Origin: JAUNBN01 sp036645935
GTDB lineage: Bacteria > Bacillota > Clostridia > Oscillospirales > Ruminococcaceae
Assembly (NCBI GenBank): GCA_036645935.1
Contig: JAVXNE010000001.1
Coordinates: 496,001-560,000, forward strand
DNA: 64,000 nt
Reading direction: 5' to 3'
In this document: piece after piece, positions 32,206 through 40,340 of the stretch
Numbering within the stretch: position 1 is the stretch's first letter
Layout of the letters: each line of letters starts with the position of its first letter
Translations under genes and position numbers: made by a program
The notes under the pieces: generated by a model
What the model was told of the DNA's origin: nothing
What the model saw: only the letters and a program-made list of their open reading frames with translations
Databases searched by the model: none

Positions 32206-32784
32206 ATGCTTCCCATTACTATAACCACGACAGCGCCCACTCTCGAAACCACTCCCGTCTTTAAGACCACCTGCTATCCGTGGGCAAACGGGAGCAGCTT
32301 TCGTCCTCTTTGCTACGCGCGCTGCGCGATTGTCGAAGGGCAGGGCATGCTCGTGGATTTGCAGGCGTTTGAACGCAGTCCCGAATTCGGAAGTGCAGAT
32401 CTGCTCGACGACAGCTGTGTCGCGGTCGCATTTGATTTTTTCCCCGAACGTGGCCGGAAAATGCTCATCGGAGTCTTTAACGCCAAGGGGCAGTATCTCC
32501 TGTTTGCCGACGAGAGCCCTCTTGATTACCCTTTAGACGTCGCGTCCTATGCGGGCGAGGACGAGCAGGGCTGGTATTGGGGCATCCGGGTAACGTTACC
32601 GCATGAACTGCTTAAACAGGTGTTCGGCAGCGCAAAAATTTCAGATGGGCATACTATGTTGGGGAACTTCTATAAATTCAAGCGCACGGGAAACACCTCA
32701 CATCTCGGAGCAGTTTGTCCCGCAAATCATGATTTTATCTTCTCTCATGATAATCTCTCGCCATTTGCCGCAGTATCATATTAA
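32206..32784 (+). CDS. CBM9-like (carbohydrate-binding family 9-like) protein
   Basis: A 192-residue, probably cytoplasmic, beta-rich protein. The layout follows CBM9-like proteins of gut Firmicutes: an N-terminal TTCYPWANGSSFRP, then GWYWGIRVTLPHELLKQVFG, and a GNFYKFKRTG block followed by a His/Pro-rich end. No signal peptide is present, which is common in this subgroup. Known CBM9 domains bind sugar reducing ends, but the residues that stack on sugar are not certain here. The promoter is likely TTTACA/TATACT near 32123-32165. The next tiny gene follows by 12 bases. Confidence 0.65.
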   Translation: MLPITITTTAPTLETTPVFKTTCYPWANGSSFRPLCYARCAIVEGQGMLVDLQAFERSPEFGSADLLDDSCVAVAFDFFPERGRKMLIGVFNAKGQYLLFADESPLDYPLDVASYAGEDEQGWYWGIRVTLPHELLKQVFGSAKISDGHTMLGNFYKFKRTGNTSHLGAVCPANHDFIFSHDNLSPFAAVSY

Positions 32785-32796
32785 GGAGGTGTCAAT

Positions 32797-32934
32797 TTGA
32801 AATACATTTTAGGTTTTTTTGCGTTTATTGCAAGCTCACTATGCGCGTTTTTTATAACCGGATTCGGTCTTGATTTTCTCAGGTCAAATCACCGAAAATA
32901 CATCACCTTAAATGAGCGCTGCGACGAGGAATAG
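32797..32934 (+). CDS. Small membrane protein, 45 residues
   Basis: AAGGAGG (32783-32789) precedes the TTG at 32797. The protein begins with a hydrophobic helix (YILGFFAFIASSLCAFFITG) and ends in a charged cytoplasmic tail (ERCDEE). It is in the same direction as its neighbours and too short for most gene finders. No family is recognised; the strong binding site supports translation. Confidence 0.55.
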   Translation: MKYILGFFAFIASSLCAFFITGFGLDFLRSNHRKYITLNERCDEE

Positions 32935-32997
32935 TTTCTGTATATTTGCGCGGCATTTGCACATAATAAGGCCAATTCCATAAAGGAGGTCTTATTT

Positions 32998-33240
32998 TTG
33001 AAAAACTGCAACCACGCCAACCACTGTATCCAGTGCAACGTCGCCTCATGCCAGAATCACTGCAATTCAGAGGACTATTGTTCTCTTGACTGCGTGTGCA
33101 TTGGAACCCACGAGACTGATCCCGCGATGAATCAGTGCACCGATTGCCGCTCATTCCGCAACAGGGATATCAATGAACAGACGCAGGCCGTCGAGCAGAC
33201 CAAACAGCAGAAGCAACAGCAGAGCGGCATGACATTTTAG
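32998..33240 (+). CDS. DUF1540 Cys-rich protein
   Basis: An 80-residue protein starting at TTG 32998 behind AAAGGAGG. Ten Cys residues are spread as in DUF1540: C-x-H-A-N-H-C-x-x-C-N-V-A-S-C, CSLDCVCIGTHE and CTDCRSF, suggesting metal binding. The C-terminal 20 residues are Gln-rich (KQQKQQQ). Proteins of this family are common in sporeforming or anaerobic Firmicutes and their role is unknown. A terminator follows at 33307. Confidence 0.85.
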   Translation: MKNCNHANHCIQCNVASCQNHCNSEDYCSLDCVCIGTHETDPAMNQCTDCRSFRNRDINEQTQAVEQTKQQKQQQSGMTF

Positions 33241-33306
33241 CTTTTTGTCGGTTTGTGCTTTTATCGATTCATTTTCCCGCTTTCCACATCTGCTTTAGGA
33301 ATAACA

Positions 33307-33346
33307 AAACCCATTGTTGAGCTTTTTTCTTGACAATGGGTTTTTT
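33307..33346 (+). terminator. Terminator after the DUF1540 gene
   Basis: AAACCCATTGT (33307-33317) and ACAATGGGTTT (33333-33343) pair around a T-rich loop and run into TTTTTTATTTT. The 280 bases from 33346 to 33625 hold a short weak frame (33364-33618) that I do not accept as a gene. Confidence 0.8.
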
Positions 33347-33625
33347 ATTTTTACATATATACAGTGTGTTTTATTTGTATCGTTCTGCAGATTACTACAC
33401 TTTTTTTGCTGTCGGTGATATCAGCGTCTTTATCAATTCTTAGCATTTGGATACTTTTTTGGGGGGAGGGGGCACGCGCTACAAAACGACGGACGCAATT
33501 TAAAAAATCAGTATCAGGAAAGGCTAACCGCATATTACGGTTTCACTCAATCCGAATGCTAATTTCCCTACCCATCAGTGCTTTTAGTCCGCGCAAAAAC
33601 ACGGCAGACACTACTTGAGAATCAG

Positions 33626-34357
33626 TCAAGTTATCACAAGTCCGCCGCTCACGTCAAGAACCTGTCCCGTTATAAACCCTGAGCTTGCGAGCAAATAAAC
33701 CGCTCCGGCAATCTCTTCGGGTGAGCCCTGGCGGCCGAGCGGCGTTTCCTCCGCTATCACATCGAGAGTCTCTTGTGATAGCGACGCGTTCATTGCGGTA
33801 TCGATGAGTCCCGGCGCGACACTGTTCACTGTAATCCCGCTCGGGCCCAACTCCTTTGCGAGAGCCTTGCTGTACCCAATAACCGCTGCCTTGCTCGCCG
33901 AATACGCGCTTTCACCCGCCGATCCGACCTCTCCCCACATCGAGCTTATCGTGACGATTGTTCCCGCCTTGCGCCCGACCATCGGAGGTATTGCGGCGCG
34001 GCATACATTCATTGTGCCGAACACGTTGGCGTCAAACACGGCGCGGCACTGTTCATCGGTCGTGTCCTGCGCGAGCGAGAAAAGGGATGTTCCTGCCGCG
34101 CACACGAGCGCATCCAGCCTGCCGTAGGCGGCGAGGGCAAACGCAATCATTGCGTTTGCGCATGCGCTAACGCGCACGTCGGCCGCAAAGGCCGACGCCT
34201 CGCCGCCCGAAGCGAGAATCTCACGTTCGAGTGCGCGGGCGCGCGCTTCACCGGTGAGATACCCTATTACCACGGCATATCCCTCTTGCGCAAATAAGTG
34301 CGCGCAGGCACCACCTATTCCACCTGAACCTCCGGTTATAATAACTGTTTTCGCCAT
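33626..34357 (-). CDS. Short-chain dehydrogenase/reductase, FabG-like
   Basis: A 243-residue SDR. The nucleotide motif is TGGSGGIGGACAHLF (about 8-22); NVFGTMNV and the catalytic Ser-Tyr-Lys in TISSMWGEVGSAGESAYSASK (split here: Ser in SSMWG, Tyr-x-x-x-Lys in AYSASK). The C-terminal GGLVIT is typical. The best match in pattern is beta-ketoacyl-ACP reductase FabG, but no other fatty-acid gene is near, so a different carbonyl substrate is possible. It is transcribed towards pnp's 3' side and has its own small unit. Confidence 0.85.
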   Translation of the reverse strand: MAKTVIITGGSGGIGGACAHLFAQEGYAVVIGYLTGEARARALEREILASGGEASAFAADVRVSACANAMIAFALAAYGRLDALVCAAGTSLFSLAQDTTDEQCRAVFDANVFGTMNVCRAAIPPMVGRKAGTIVTISSMWGEVGSAGESAYSASKAAVIGYSKALAKELGPSGITVNSVAPGLIDTAMNASLSQETLDVIAEETPLGRQGSPEEIAGAVYLLASSGFITGQVLDVSGGLVIT

Positions 34358-34380
34358 AACAAATTTGTCCTTTTTTACAA

Positions 34381-34416
34381 AAAGAGCGGGTGCCGCATAT
34401 CACGGTATCCGCTCTT
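34381..34416 (-). terminator. pnp operon terminator
   Basis: On the minus strand AAGAGCGG-AT-ACCG pairs with CGGC-A-CCCGCTCTT and is followed by TTTGTAAAAAAG. It lies 15 bases after the pnp stop. Confidence 0.7.
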
Positions 34417-34430
34417 GAATCTGCTTTCTC

Positions 34431-36542
34431 TTACTGCTCGTTCTTCTTCGCTTCGAGCGCCTTGATAGCGTCCTTGCGAGAGAGATCGATTCCGCGGTCG
34501 CCTATTTTGATGACCTTAACGGGAATGATATCGCCCACCGAGACGACATCCTCCACCTTTTCGGTGCGGGTATCCTCAAGTTCGCGAATGTGCACCAGAC
34601 CTTCCTTGCCGGGCGCAATCTCAACTTTGGCACCGATAGGAAGGATGCGCGTGACCTTGCCATAATACATCGCGCCGATCTCGGGATCCGTCACAATTGT
34701 TCTGATTATCTCAAGCGCGCGGCGGACGTTGTCCACATCGATTCCGGAGACAAATACGTGCCCGTCTTCCTCAACGTCGATTTTAACCTCACACTCGGCA
34801 CAGATTTTCTGAATAACCTTGCCGCCCTTGCCGATAACGTCCGCTATTTTCTCGACGTCAATCTGTATCGATTCCATCTTCGGCGCGTAAACGGAGAGCT
34901 CAGCACGCGGCTCGGCGATGCACTTGAGCATGACTTCGTCGAGGATATACAAACGAGCCTTGTATGTCTTATCGAGCGCGTCCTTGATTATCTCGTAGGT
35001 CAAGCCGTCAACCTTGAGGTCCATTTGAATCGAAGTGATTCCTTTTTTTGTGCCCGCGACCTTGAAATCCATATCGCCAAAGAAATCCTCAACACCCTGA
35101 ATGTCGACCATCGTCATCCAGCGCTCTCCCTCGGTTATGAGGCCGCAGGAAATTCCGGCAACTGGCGCTTTGAGCGGCACGCCCGCGTCCATAAGCGCGA
35201 GTGTCGAGCCGCACACCGAGCCCTGCGACGTCGAGCCGTTGGAAGACAGCACTTCGGACACCAGACGTATGACATACGGGAACTCGTCAACGCTGGGAAG
35301 CACCGGGACCAAAGATCTTTCCGCAAGCGCGCCGTGGCCAATCTCGCGACGGCCGGGTCCTCTGCTCGGGCGGGTTTCACCGACGCTGTAACTTGGGAAG
35401 TTGTAGTGATGCATGTAGCGTTTTTCCGTCTCGTCATCGAGTCCGTCAAGCAGCTGGGCATCATTGCCCATACCGAGCGTGACTGAAGTGAGAACCTGTG
35501 TCTGGCCGCGGGTAAACATTCCGCTGCCGTGGGCGCGAGGCAGAAGTCCGACCTCGGCATTCAAGGGGCGGATCTCGTCGATTGCACGGCCGTCCACACG
35601 CTTGCCGTCGTCGAGTAACCAGCGGCGAACGACAAATTTTTGCAGTTTGTAGAGGCACTCGTCGAGCATTGTGGTCTGCCCGGAATATTTTTCGTCAAAC
35701 GCCGCGTGCACGTCATCATATATCGGCACGAGTGCTGCATCGCGAATGTTTTTGTCATCTGTATCCATCGCGAGACGAACCCTGTCGATGACGAGGGCCT
35801 TGACCTCCTCGTACATGTCGTGATCAACCTCGACGCTGTCAAACGGAACCTTTTCTTTTCCGACTGCGTCGCGAATCGAGCTTATAAAGCGGACGAGCTC
35901 TTTGTTGGTCTCATCACATTTAACTATCGCAGCAAGCATCGTGTCGTTGTCGACTTCGGATGCGCCCGCCTCAATCATAACAACTTTCTCGCTTGTGCTC
36001 GCAACTGTGAGCTGCAATTCACTGACCTTGCGCTGCTCCTCGTTGGGGTTGATGATGATCTTTCCGTCAGCCAAACCCGCGGCAACACCAGCTATCGGTC
36101 CGTTCCACGGAATGTCGGAAATGGTGACGGCGATGCTCGCGCCGATCATTCCCGCTATCTCGGGTGAGCAGTCCTGGTCAACCGACATAACCGTCATAAC
36201 TATCGAAACGTCGTTGCGCATATCCTTGGGGAAGAACGGGCGGAAGGGGCGGTCGACGACGCGGGATGCGAGAATGGCCTTCTCGCTCGGACGCGCCTCA
36301 CGGCGCATGAAGCTTCCCGGTATGCGTCCGACGGCATAGTGCTTTTCCTCAAAATCAACCGATAGCGGGAAAAAGTCAATTCCCTCACGCGGTTTTTTGC
36401 TCATGGTCGCGTTGCACAGCACGACGGTTTCGCCGTAACGCACGAGACACGACCCGTTCGCGAGCTCACACATCTTGCCCGTCTCTATTTTGAGCGGACG
36501 GCCCGCAAGCTCTGTTTCAAATACTCTGAAATTGTCAAACAT
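34431..36542 (-). CDS. pnp: Polyribonucleotide nucleotidyltransferase (PNPase)
   Basis: A 703-residue phosphorolytic 3'-5' exoribonuclease, a trimer in the RNA degradosome. Two RNase PH domains: the first has RREARPSEKAILASRVVDRP, the second GSGMFTRGQTQVLTSVTLG and the catalytic block GDMDFKVAGTKKGITSIQMD (Asp residues that bind metal and phosphate). KH (about 555-615, VIGKGGKVIQKICAE) and S1 (about 622-690) follow. Length is standard. It lies after rpsO, the common order, with a 210-base spacer holding an RNA hairpin. Confidence 0.97.
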   Translation of the reverse strand: MFDNFRVFETELAGRPLKIETGKMCELANGSCLVRYGETVVLCNATMSKKPREGIDFFPLSVDFEEKHYAVGRIPGSFMRREARPSEKAILASRVVDRPFRPFFPKDMRNDVSIVMTVMSVDQDCSPEIAGMIGASIAVTISDIPWNGPIAGVAAGLADGKIIINPNEEQRKVSELQLTVASTSEKVVMIEAGASEVDNDTMLAAIVKCDETNKELVRFISSIRDAVGKEKVPFDSVEVDHDMYEEVKALVIDRVRLAMDTDDKNIRDAALVPIYDDVHAAFDEKYSGQTTMLDECLYKLQKFVVRRWLLDDGKRVDGRAIDEIRPLNAEVGLLPRAHGSGMFTRGQTQVLTSVTLGMGNDAQLLDGLDDETEKRYMHHYNFPSYSVGETRPSRGPGRREIGHGALAERSLVPVLPSVDEFPYVIRLVSEVLSSNGSTSQGSVCGSTLALMDAGVPLKAPVAGISCGLITEGERWMTMVDIQGVEDFFGDMDFKVAGTKKGITSIQMDLKVDGLTYEIIKDALDKTYKARLYILDEVMLKCIAEPRAELSVYAPKMESIQIDVEKIADVIGKGGKVIQKICAECEVKIDVEEDGHVFVSGIDVDNVRRALEIIRTIVTDPEIGAMYYGKVTRILPIGAKVEIAPGKEGLVHIRELEDTRTEKVEDVVSVGDIIPVKVIKIGDRGIDLSRKDAIKALEAKKNEQ

Positions 36543-36707
36543 TGATTTTTGCCTCCCGAAAATTTTTGTTGTCCCACGTTTTCGGTTTTAGCAATTAATT
36601 CGGCCTTTTAGAATCTTTCCAAAAAGCTCAATTCATCGCTAAATTCCGAAAGCGAAAGCTTTTGTTGACGATCACTGCGCGACCTGAAAATCCGGCCTCT
36701 TACCTGT

Positions 36708-36740
36708 CGAAGGCAGACGGGATAAAACCGCCTGCCTTCG
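36708..36740 (-). promoter_or_regulatory. rpsO-pnp intercistronic hairpin
   Basis: CGAAGGCAGACGG (36708-36720) pairs with CCGCCTGCCTTCG (36728-36740), a 13-base stem with one mismatch, without a T run on the minus strand side. It lies directly after rpsO and is likely an RNA-processing or transcript-end structure, as known for other rpsO-pnp units. Confidence 0.55.
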
Positions 36741-36753
36741 CTTATAACTTAAA

Positions 36754-37014
36754 CTATTTGCGCAAGCCGAGCTTGGCGATTAGTGCACGGTAGCGTTCGA
36801 TGTCCTTCTTCTGAAGATAGGCGAGAAGGTTGCGGCGCTGTCCGACCATCTTGAGCAACCCGCGGCGTGAATGGTGGTCGTGCTTGTGCTCGAGCAGATG
36901 CTCGTTGAGGTGATTTATGCGGTTTGTCAGAATCGAGACCTGAACCTCGGGCGAACCGGTGTCTGTCTCGTGAATGCGCGCGTCCTCAATTACCTCATGT
37001 TTGTCTTTAAGCAT
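36754..37014 (-). CDS. rpsO: 30S ribosomal protein S15
   Basis: An 86-residue S15, a primary binder of 16S rRNA. Family marks: TGSPEVQVSILTNRINHLNEHL and HKHDHHSRRGLLKMVGQRRNLL. Length is normal. The 160-base leader upstream includes a TATAAT-like box (minus strand near 37130) and a CCTCTT-TTTTC-AAGAGG hairpin (37079-37096), so it may be autoregulated. It lies between ribF and pnp. Confidence 0.98.
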   Translation of the reverse strand: MLKDKHEVIEDARIHETDTGSPEVQVSILTNRINHLNEHLLEHKHDHHSRRGLLKMVGQRRNLLAYLQKKDIERYRALIAKLGLRK

Positions 37015-37173
37015 GCGTTGTGTTACCTTTCCTTTTTAATATATTCGCCCGTGTCACAGCGCGCGGTGCAAAGGCTTCCTCTTGAAAAAAGAGGCACTTG
37101 CCGACGCTCCGTGGCATGGGTAACGAGTGGTATTATATCACAGCCGAACAGTCAAATGCAAGGATTCTGTCCT

Positions 37174-38088
37174 TTACAGCTCGGGCACTCGGCGCACCGA
37201 CTCGATATCGGCAAGAACCTGAGCTTTCAGCTGAACGTCGCTTTCAAAGCGTCGCTCGTCCCGCACAAATCGTTTGAGCCGCGTCTCGATATCAGCTTCG
37301 TACAGATCCCCCTTGAAATCGAAAATGTGTGTTTCGAGCGCGACCGCACCGTCGTCTCGAACCGTTGGGCGCACTCCCACATTGGTAATCGCGTCATACA
37401 CGCGCCCGCCAACAACTGACTGAGAGGCATAAACCCCGAAGCGAGGCGTCATCACATCGCTTGGGAATGCTTGGTTTATCGTCGGAAACCCGAGTTTCCC
37501 CGCAAGCTTTTTGCCGTGTGTCACAGGCAAAATAAACCCATACGGATGTCCCAACATCTCCTCTGCAGCCTCAACGTCTCCGTTGACAACCGCCTCCTTG
37601 ATGCGCGTTGTGGAAACGGCTTTGCCGTCCAGCTCTATCTCCCCCACGACAATCACGTCAATACCGATTTCATAACACAGCTCACGCAATCTGTCGACAT
37701 CTCCCGCGCGCGCGCGCCCAAAACGAAAATCAGCCCCGCAGCAGACTGCTTGTGCGTGCAAACAACCGTCGCCGAGTATATTGCACACGAACTCATCGCA
37801 GTCCATATCTCCTATTTTATCAAAATCCAACAGCAGATATTCATCCACGCCAAGGTTAGCTATAAACCTTTTTCGCTCGGACATCGGCATGAGATCGAGC
37901 GTGCCCTTTCCCTGCGCGCGTCGAGCGCTCATATCGAAGCTGAGTACAGACGATTGAACTCCCCTGCGCGCCGCTTCGGCTATCGCGGAACCTATCACCG
38001 CCCGATGTCCAAGATGTACACCGTCAAAATATCCAAGCGCCGTCACCGTATCGTTGACAAACGGTTCAATTGTATTGTGAATCTCCAT
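37174..38088 (-). CDS. ribF: Riboflavin kinase / FAD synthetase
   Basis: A 304-residue bifunctional enzyme that makes FMN and FAD. The adenylyltransferase domain starts ALGYFDGVHLGHRAVI and includes GADFRFGRARAGD; VSTTRIKEAVVNGDVEAAEEML is the link; the kinase domain has GKKLAGKLGFPTINQ and LETHIFDFKGDLYEAD. ATG 38088 behind CGGAGATTC gives the usual length; the longer frame overlaps truB. It is in the infB-truB-ribF-rpsO run. Confidence 0.95.
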   Translation of the reverse strand: MEIHNTIEPFVNDTVTALGYFDGVHLGHRAVIGSAIAEAARRGVQSSVLSFDMSARRAQGKGTLDLMPMSERKRFIANLGVDEYLLLDFDKIGDMDCDEFVCNILGDGCLHAQAVCCGADFRFGRARAGDVDRLRELCYEIGIDVIVVGEIELDGKAVSTTRIKEAVVNGDVEAAEEMLGHPYGFILPVTHGKKLAGKLGFPTINQAFPSDVMTPRFGVYASQSVVGGRVYDAITNVGVRPTVRDDGAVALETHIFDFKGDLYEADIETRLKRFVRDERRFESDVQLKAQVLADIESVRRVPEL

Positions 38089-38111
38089 CGAATCTCCGCT
38101 AAGCGGCAAGT

Positions 38112-39005
38112 TTATCCAAACCAAAACTGCCTTATTTTTTTGAACCTGTTTTCGTCGCTCTCACCCAACCCCAGAAAGTTTCCCTCTGTGTCGCGCACCC
38201 TGACTCGCTCACCATCGCCTACTTTGACCGGCAAACGCAGCGTCTCAAACGCAAATCCGTTAATAAACAGCCGCGCGAGGTCTGCGGGAAGAATTGCCGC
38301 CCTCAGCGACAAAAAAGCGCTCTCGACGCCAGCGAGAGCCTTGCCGAGTTCTCCCGCTCTCGAGAGCTGCTCGATTTCTTTAATCGAAAATGCGTCGGTC
38401 TCGGAGAATCCCGCACTCATCGTGCGCCTAAGTGCGCACAGCGCGGCGACGAGTCCCATTGAAGCCGCAATGTCCTCTGCGAGTGTTCTGATATATGTGC
38501 CTTTGGAGCAGAGCACATCGATTGCAAATTCTCGGACACTCTCGTCAAAATCAACCAGTCTAAGCTCCGTTATTTCTATATTTCGCGGCTCTCGCTCAAC
38601 CGTTTTTCCCTTTCGGGCAAGCTCATAAAGCCGCTTTCCGTCCTTTTTAATCGCGCTGTACATCGGCGGCACCTGCTTTTGCGCGCCGACAAAGCTGCAA
38701 AGAGCGCACTCGAGCTCTTGTAGGGTGCAGTTCTTGTCGCTCTTCTCTGTTATAGTCCCGGTGATATCACCGGTATCGGTAAGTATCCCGAGTCTCACCG
38801 TCGCTGTGTAGCGCTTAGTCTCATCGGGCAGAAAATCCACCGCTTTTGTCGCATTTCCGGCGAACACAGGGAGAACCCCCGTCGCCATCGGATCGAGCGT
38901 GCCGCCGTGTCCGAGCCTGCGCTCACCCAGTATCCCCCGCAGCTTGGCGATGACGTCAAAGGACGTGTAACCGGCGGGCTTGTCCACAATTATTATCCCA
39001 TTCAC
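38112..39005 (-). CDS. truB: tRNA pseudouridine 55 synthase
   Basis: A 297-residue enzyme that makes pseudouridine 55 in tRNA. KPAGYTSFDVIAKLR, GHGGTLDPMATGVLPV (the catalytic Asp) and KRYTATVRLGILTDTGD are the family blocks; a C-terminal PUA-like part follows. It overlaps nrnA by four bases and is 23 bases ahead of ribF. Confidence 0.97.
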   Translation of the reverse strand: MNGIIIVDKPAGYTSFDVIAKLRGILGERRLGHGGTLDPMATGVLPVFAGNATKAVDFLPDETKRYTATVRLGILTDTGDITGTITEKSDKNCTLQELECALCSFVGAQKQVPPMYSAIKKDGKRLYELARKGKTVEREPRNIEITELRLVDFDESVREFAIDVLCSKGTYIRTLAEDIAASMGLVAALCALRRTMSAGFSETDAFSIKEIEQLSRAGELGKALAGVESAFLSLRAAILPADLARLFINGFAFETLRLPVKVGDGERVRVRDTEGNFLGLGESDENRFKKIRQFWFG

Positions 39006-39958
39006 GCGCCGAGCATCCCCTCAACGGCTGCTGTGACAGCACATTTCACATCATAGGCACTGCCCGAGCATTCAAATCCGGCAGCGCGTTTGTGACCCCC
39101 GCCGCCGAAGTTCTCACTTATTCTCGCAGCGTCCAGCGACACCGTGCGAACCGATACCTTCCAGTTTCCGTTTCCCAGCTCGCGTAATGTCACTCCGGCC
39201 TCGACTCCCTCGACTATGCGGGGCAGCGCGGTTATCCCGTCCACCTCGTTGGCAGAGCAGCCCGCACGCGCAAGCATGTCGAGCGTCACGGTGATGAACG
39301 CGAGTTTTCCGTCCAGCGCAAACTCCATTCCGGCAATCGCCAGCTGTTCGAGTTTGAAGCGCTCGCGGGATTTTGTTTCAAATAGGATGCGGTTGAGCTC
39401 GATGTATTCACATCCGCACTCAAACAGCCGCGCCGCAAACTGGTGGCTTGACGCGGTCGTGTTCGCATAGCGGAAACAACCGGTGTCTGTCGATACGCCC
39501 GTATACAGGCAGTTTGCTATATAAGGAGTAATTTGCACTTTCATCTCGCCCAGAACATCCCCGACCACCTCTGCATTCGAGGCGGCGCTCGATTCGCACA
39601 GCGTAAATCGAGCAAACCCCTCGTTTGTTCCATGGTGGTCAATGCACAGGTCTGCGCTCGCGCCGATCGGAGCGAGTGAATCTCCCATGAGTCCGAGGGT
39701 GGCGGTGTCGAGCACAAGGACAAATTTCGGTTCAAAATCCCCGCAATTGCCAATCGGACCGTACATGTATTCGTATCGAACGGAAATCTCGCTGTCGCAA
39801 ACAACGCGGGCGCGCTTCCCGAGCGAATGGAGCGCTGCGCACATGGCATAGCCGCAACCCAGCGTATCTCCGTCGGGATTTTTGTGGGTGATTATGAGTA
39901 TATCTTCCGCGGCGACAAGCATTTCGGCCGCGCCGCACTTGTCAATCGGTGTGCTCAT
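39002..39958 (-). CDS. nrnA: DHH-family oligoribonuclease / pAp phosphatase
   Basis: A 318-residue NrnA-type enzyme that degrades short RNA and 3'-phosphoadenosine 5'-phosphate. Metal-binding motifs: HKNPDGDTLGC (I), VLDTATL (II), CIDHHGTNEGF (III, DHH) and the DHHA1 block GGGHKRAAGFECS. It lies in the classic place between rbfA and truB and overlaps both. Confidence 0.95.
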   Translation of the reverse strand: MSTPIDKCGAAEMLVAAEDILIITHKNPDGDTLGCGYAMCAALHSLGKRARVVCDSEISVRYEYMYGPIGNCGDFEPKFVLVLDTATLGLMGDSLAPIGASADLCIDHHGTNEGFARFTLCESSAASNAEVVGDVLGEMKVQITPYIANCLYTGVSTDTGCFRYANTTASSHQFAARLFECGCEYIELNRILFETKSRERFKLEQLAIAGMEFALDGKLAFITVTLDMLARAGCSANEVDGITALPRIVEGVEAGVTLRELGNGNWKVSVRTVSLDAARISENFGGGGHKRAAGFECSGSAYDVKCAVTAAVEGMLGA

Positions 39959-40295
39959 TGTGAAAACCCTCTATTATCGAACTTATCTTTTCGTAATAAT
40001 CAGCTGAATCGTCTGCAATAAAGGTAATCTCCGGCACCTTGCGTATGTGTAGCCGGGAGCCCAGCTCGCTTCGCACATGACCCTGCGCTTTTTTCAGCGC
40101 CTCGACCGCCTCTTTGGCTCTCTGTGTTCCCTCGAGCGAACCCACGTACACCTTTGCATACGAAAGATCGCTTGTCACTTCAACGCGCATCACCGAAAGC
40201 ATCTCGCTTATGCGGGGATCTTTCATTCCCGAGAAGATATCCGCAAGCTCGCGCTTTACGTCCATGGAAAGTCTGTCAATACGATGTGAGGGCAT
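39942..40295 (-). CDS. rbfA: Ribosome-binding factor A
   Basis: A 117-residue cold-shock type 30S maturation factor with a KH-like fold. Family features: IDRLSMDVKRELADIFSGM and KVYVGSLEGTQRAKEAVEAL, then LHIRKVPEITFIADDSADY. It follows infB and overlaps nrnA by 17 bases. Confidence 0.95.
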   Translation of the reverse strand: MPSHRIDRLSMDVKRELADIFSGMKDPRISEMLSVMRVEVTSDLSYAKVYVGSLEGTQRAKEAVEALKKAQGHVRSELGSRLHIRKVPEITFIADDSADYYEKISSIIEGFHNEHTD

Positions 40296-40340
40296 TGGTC
40301 TGCCTCCCTTTTTTTAAAATCCATCGGCCGCGACCGGATG

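Noticed and set aside
33364..33618. 84-codon frame on the plus strand
   Set aside because: Its start lies inside a terminator tail without a ribosome binding site and the residues look random.
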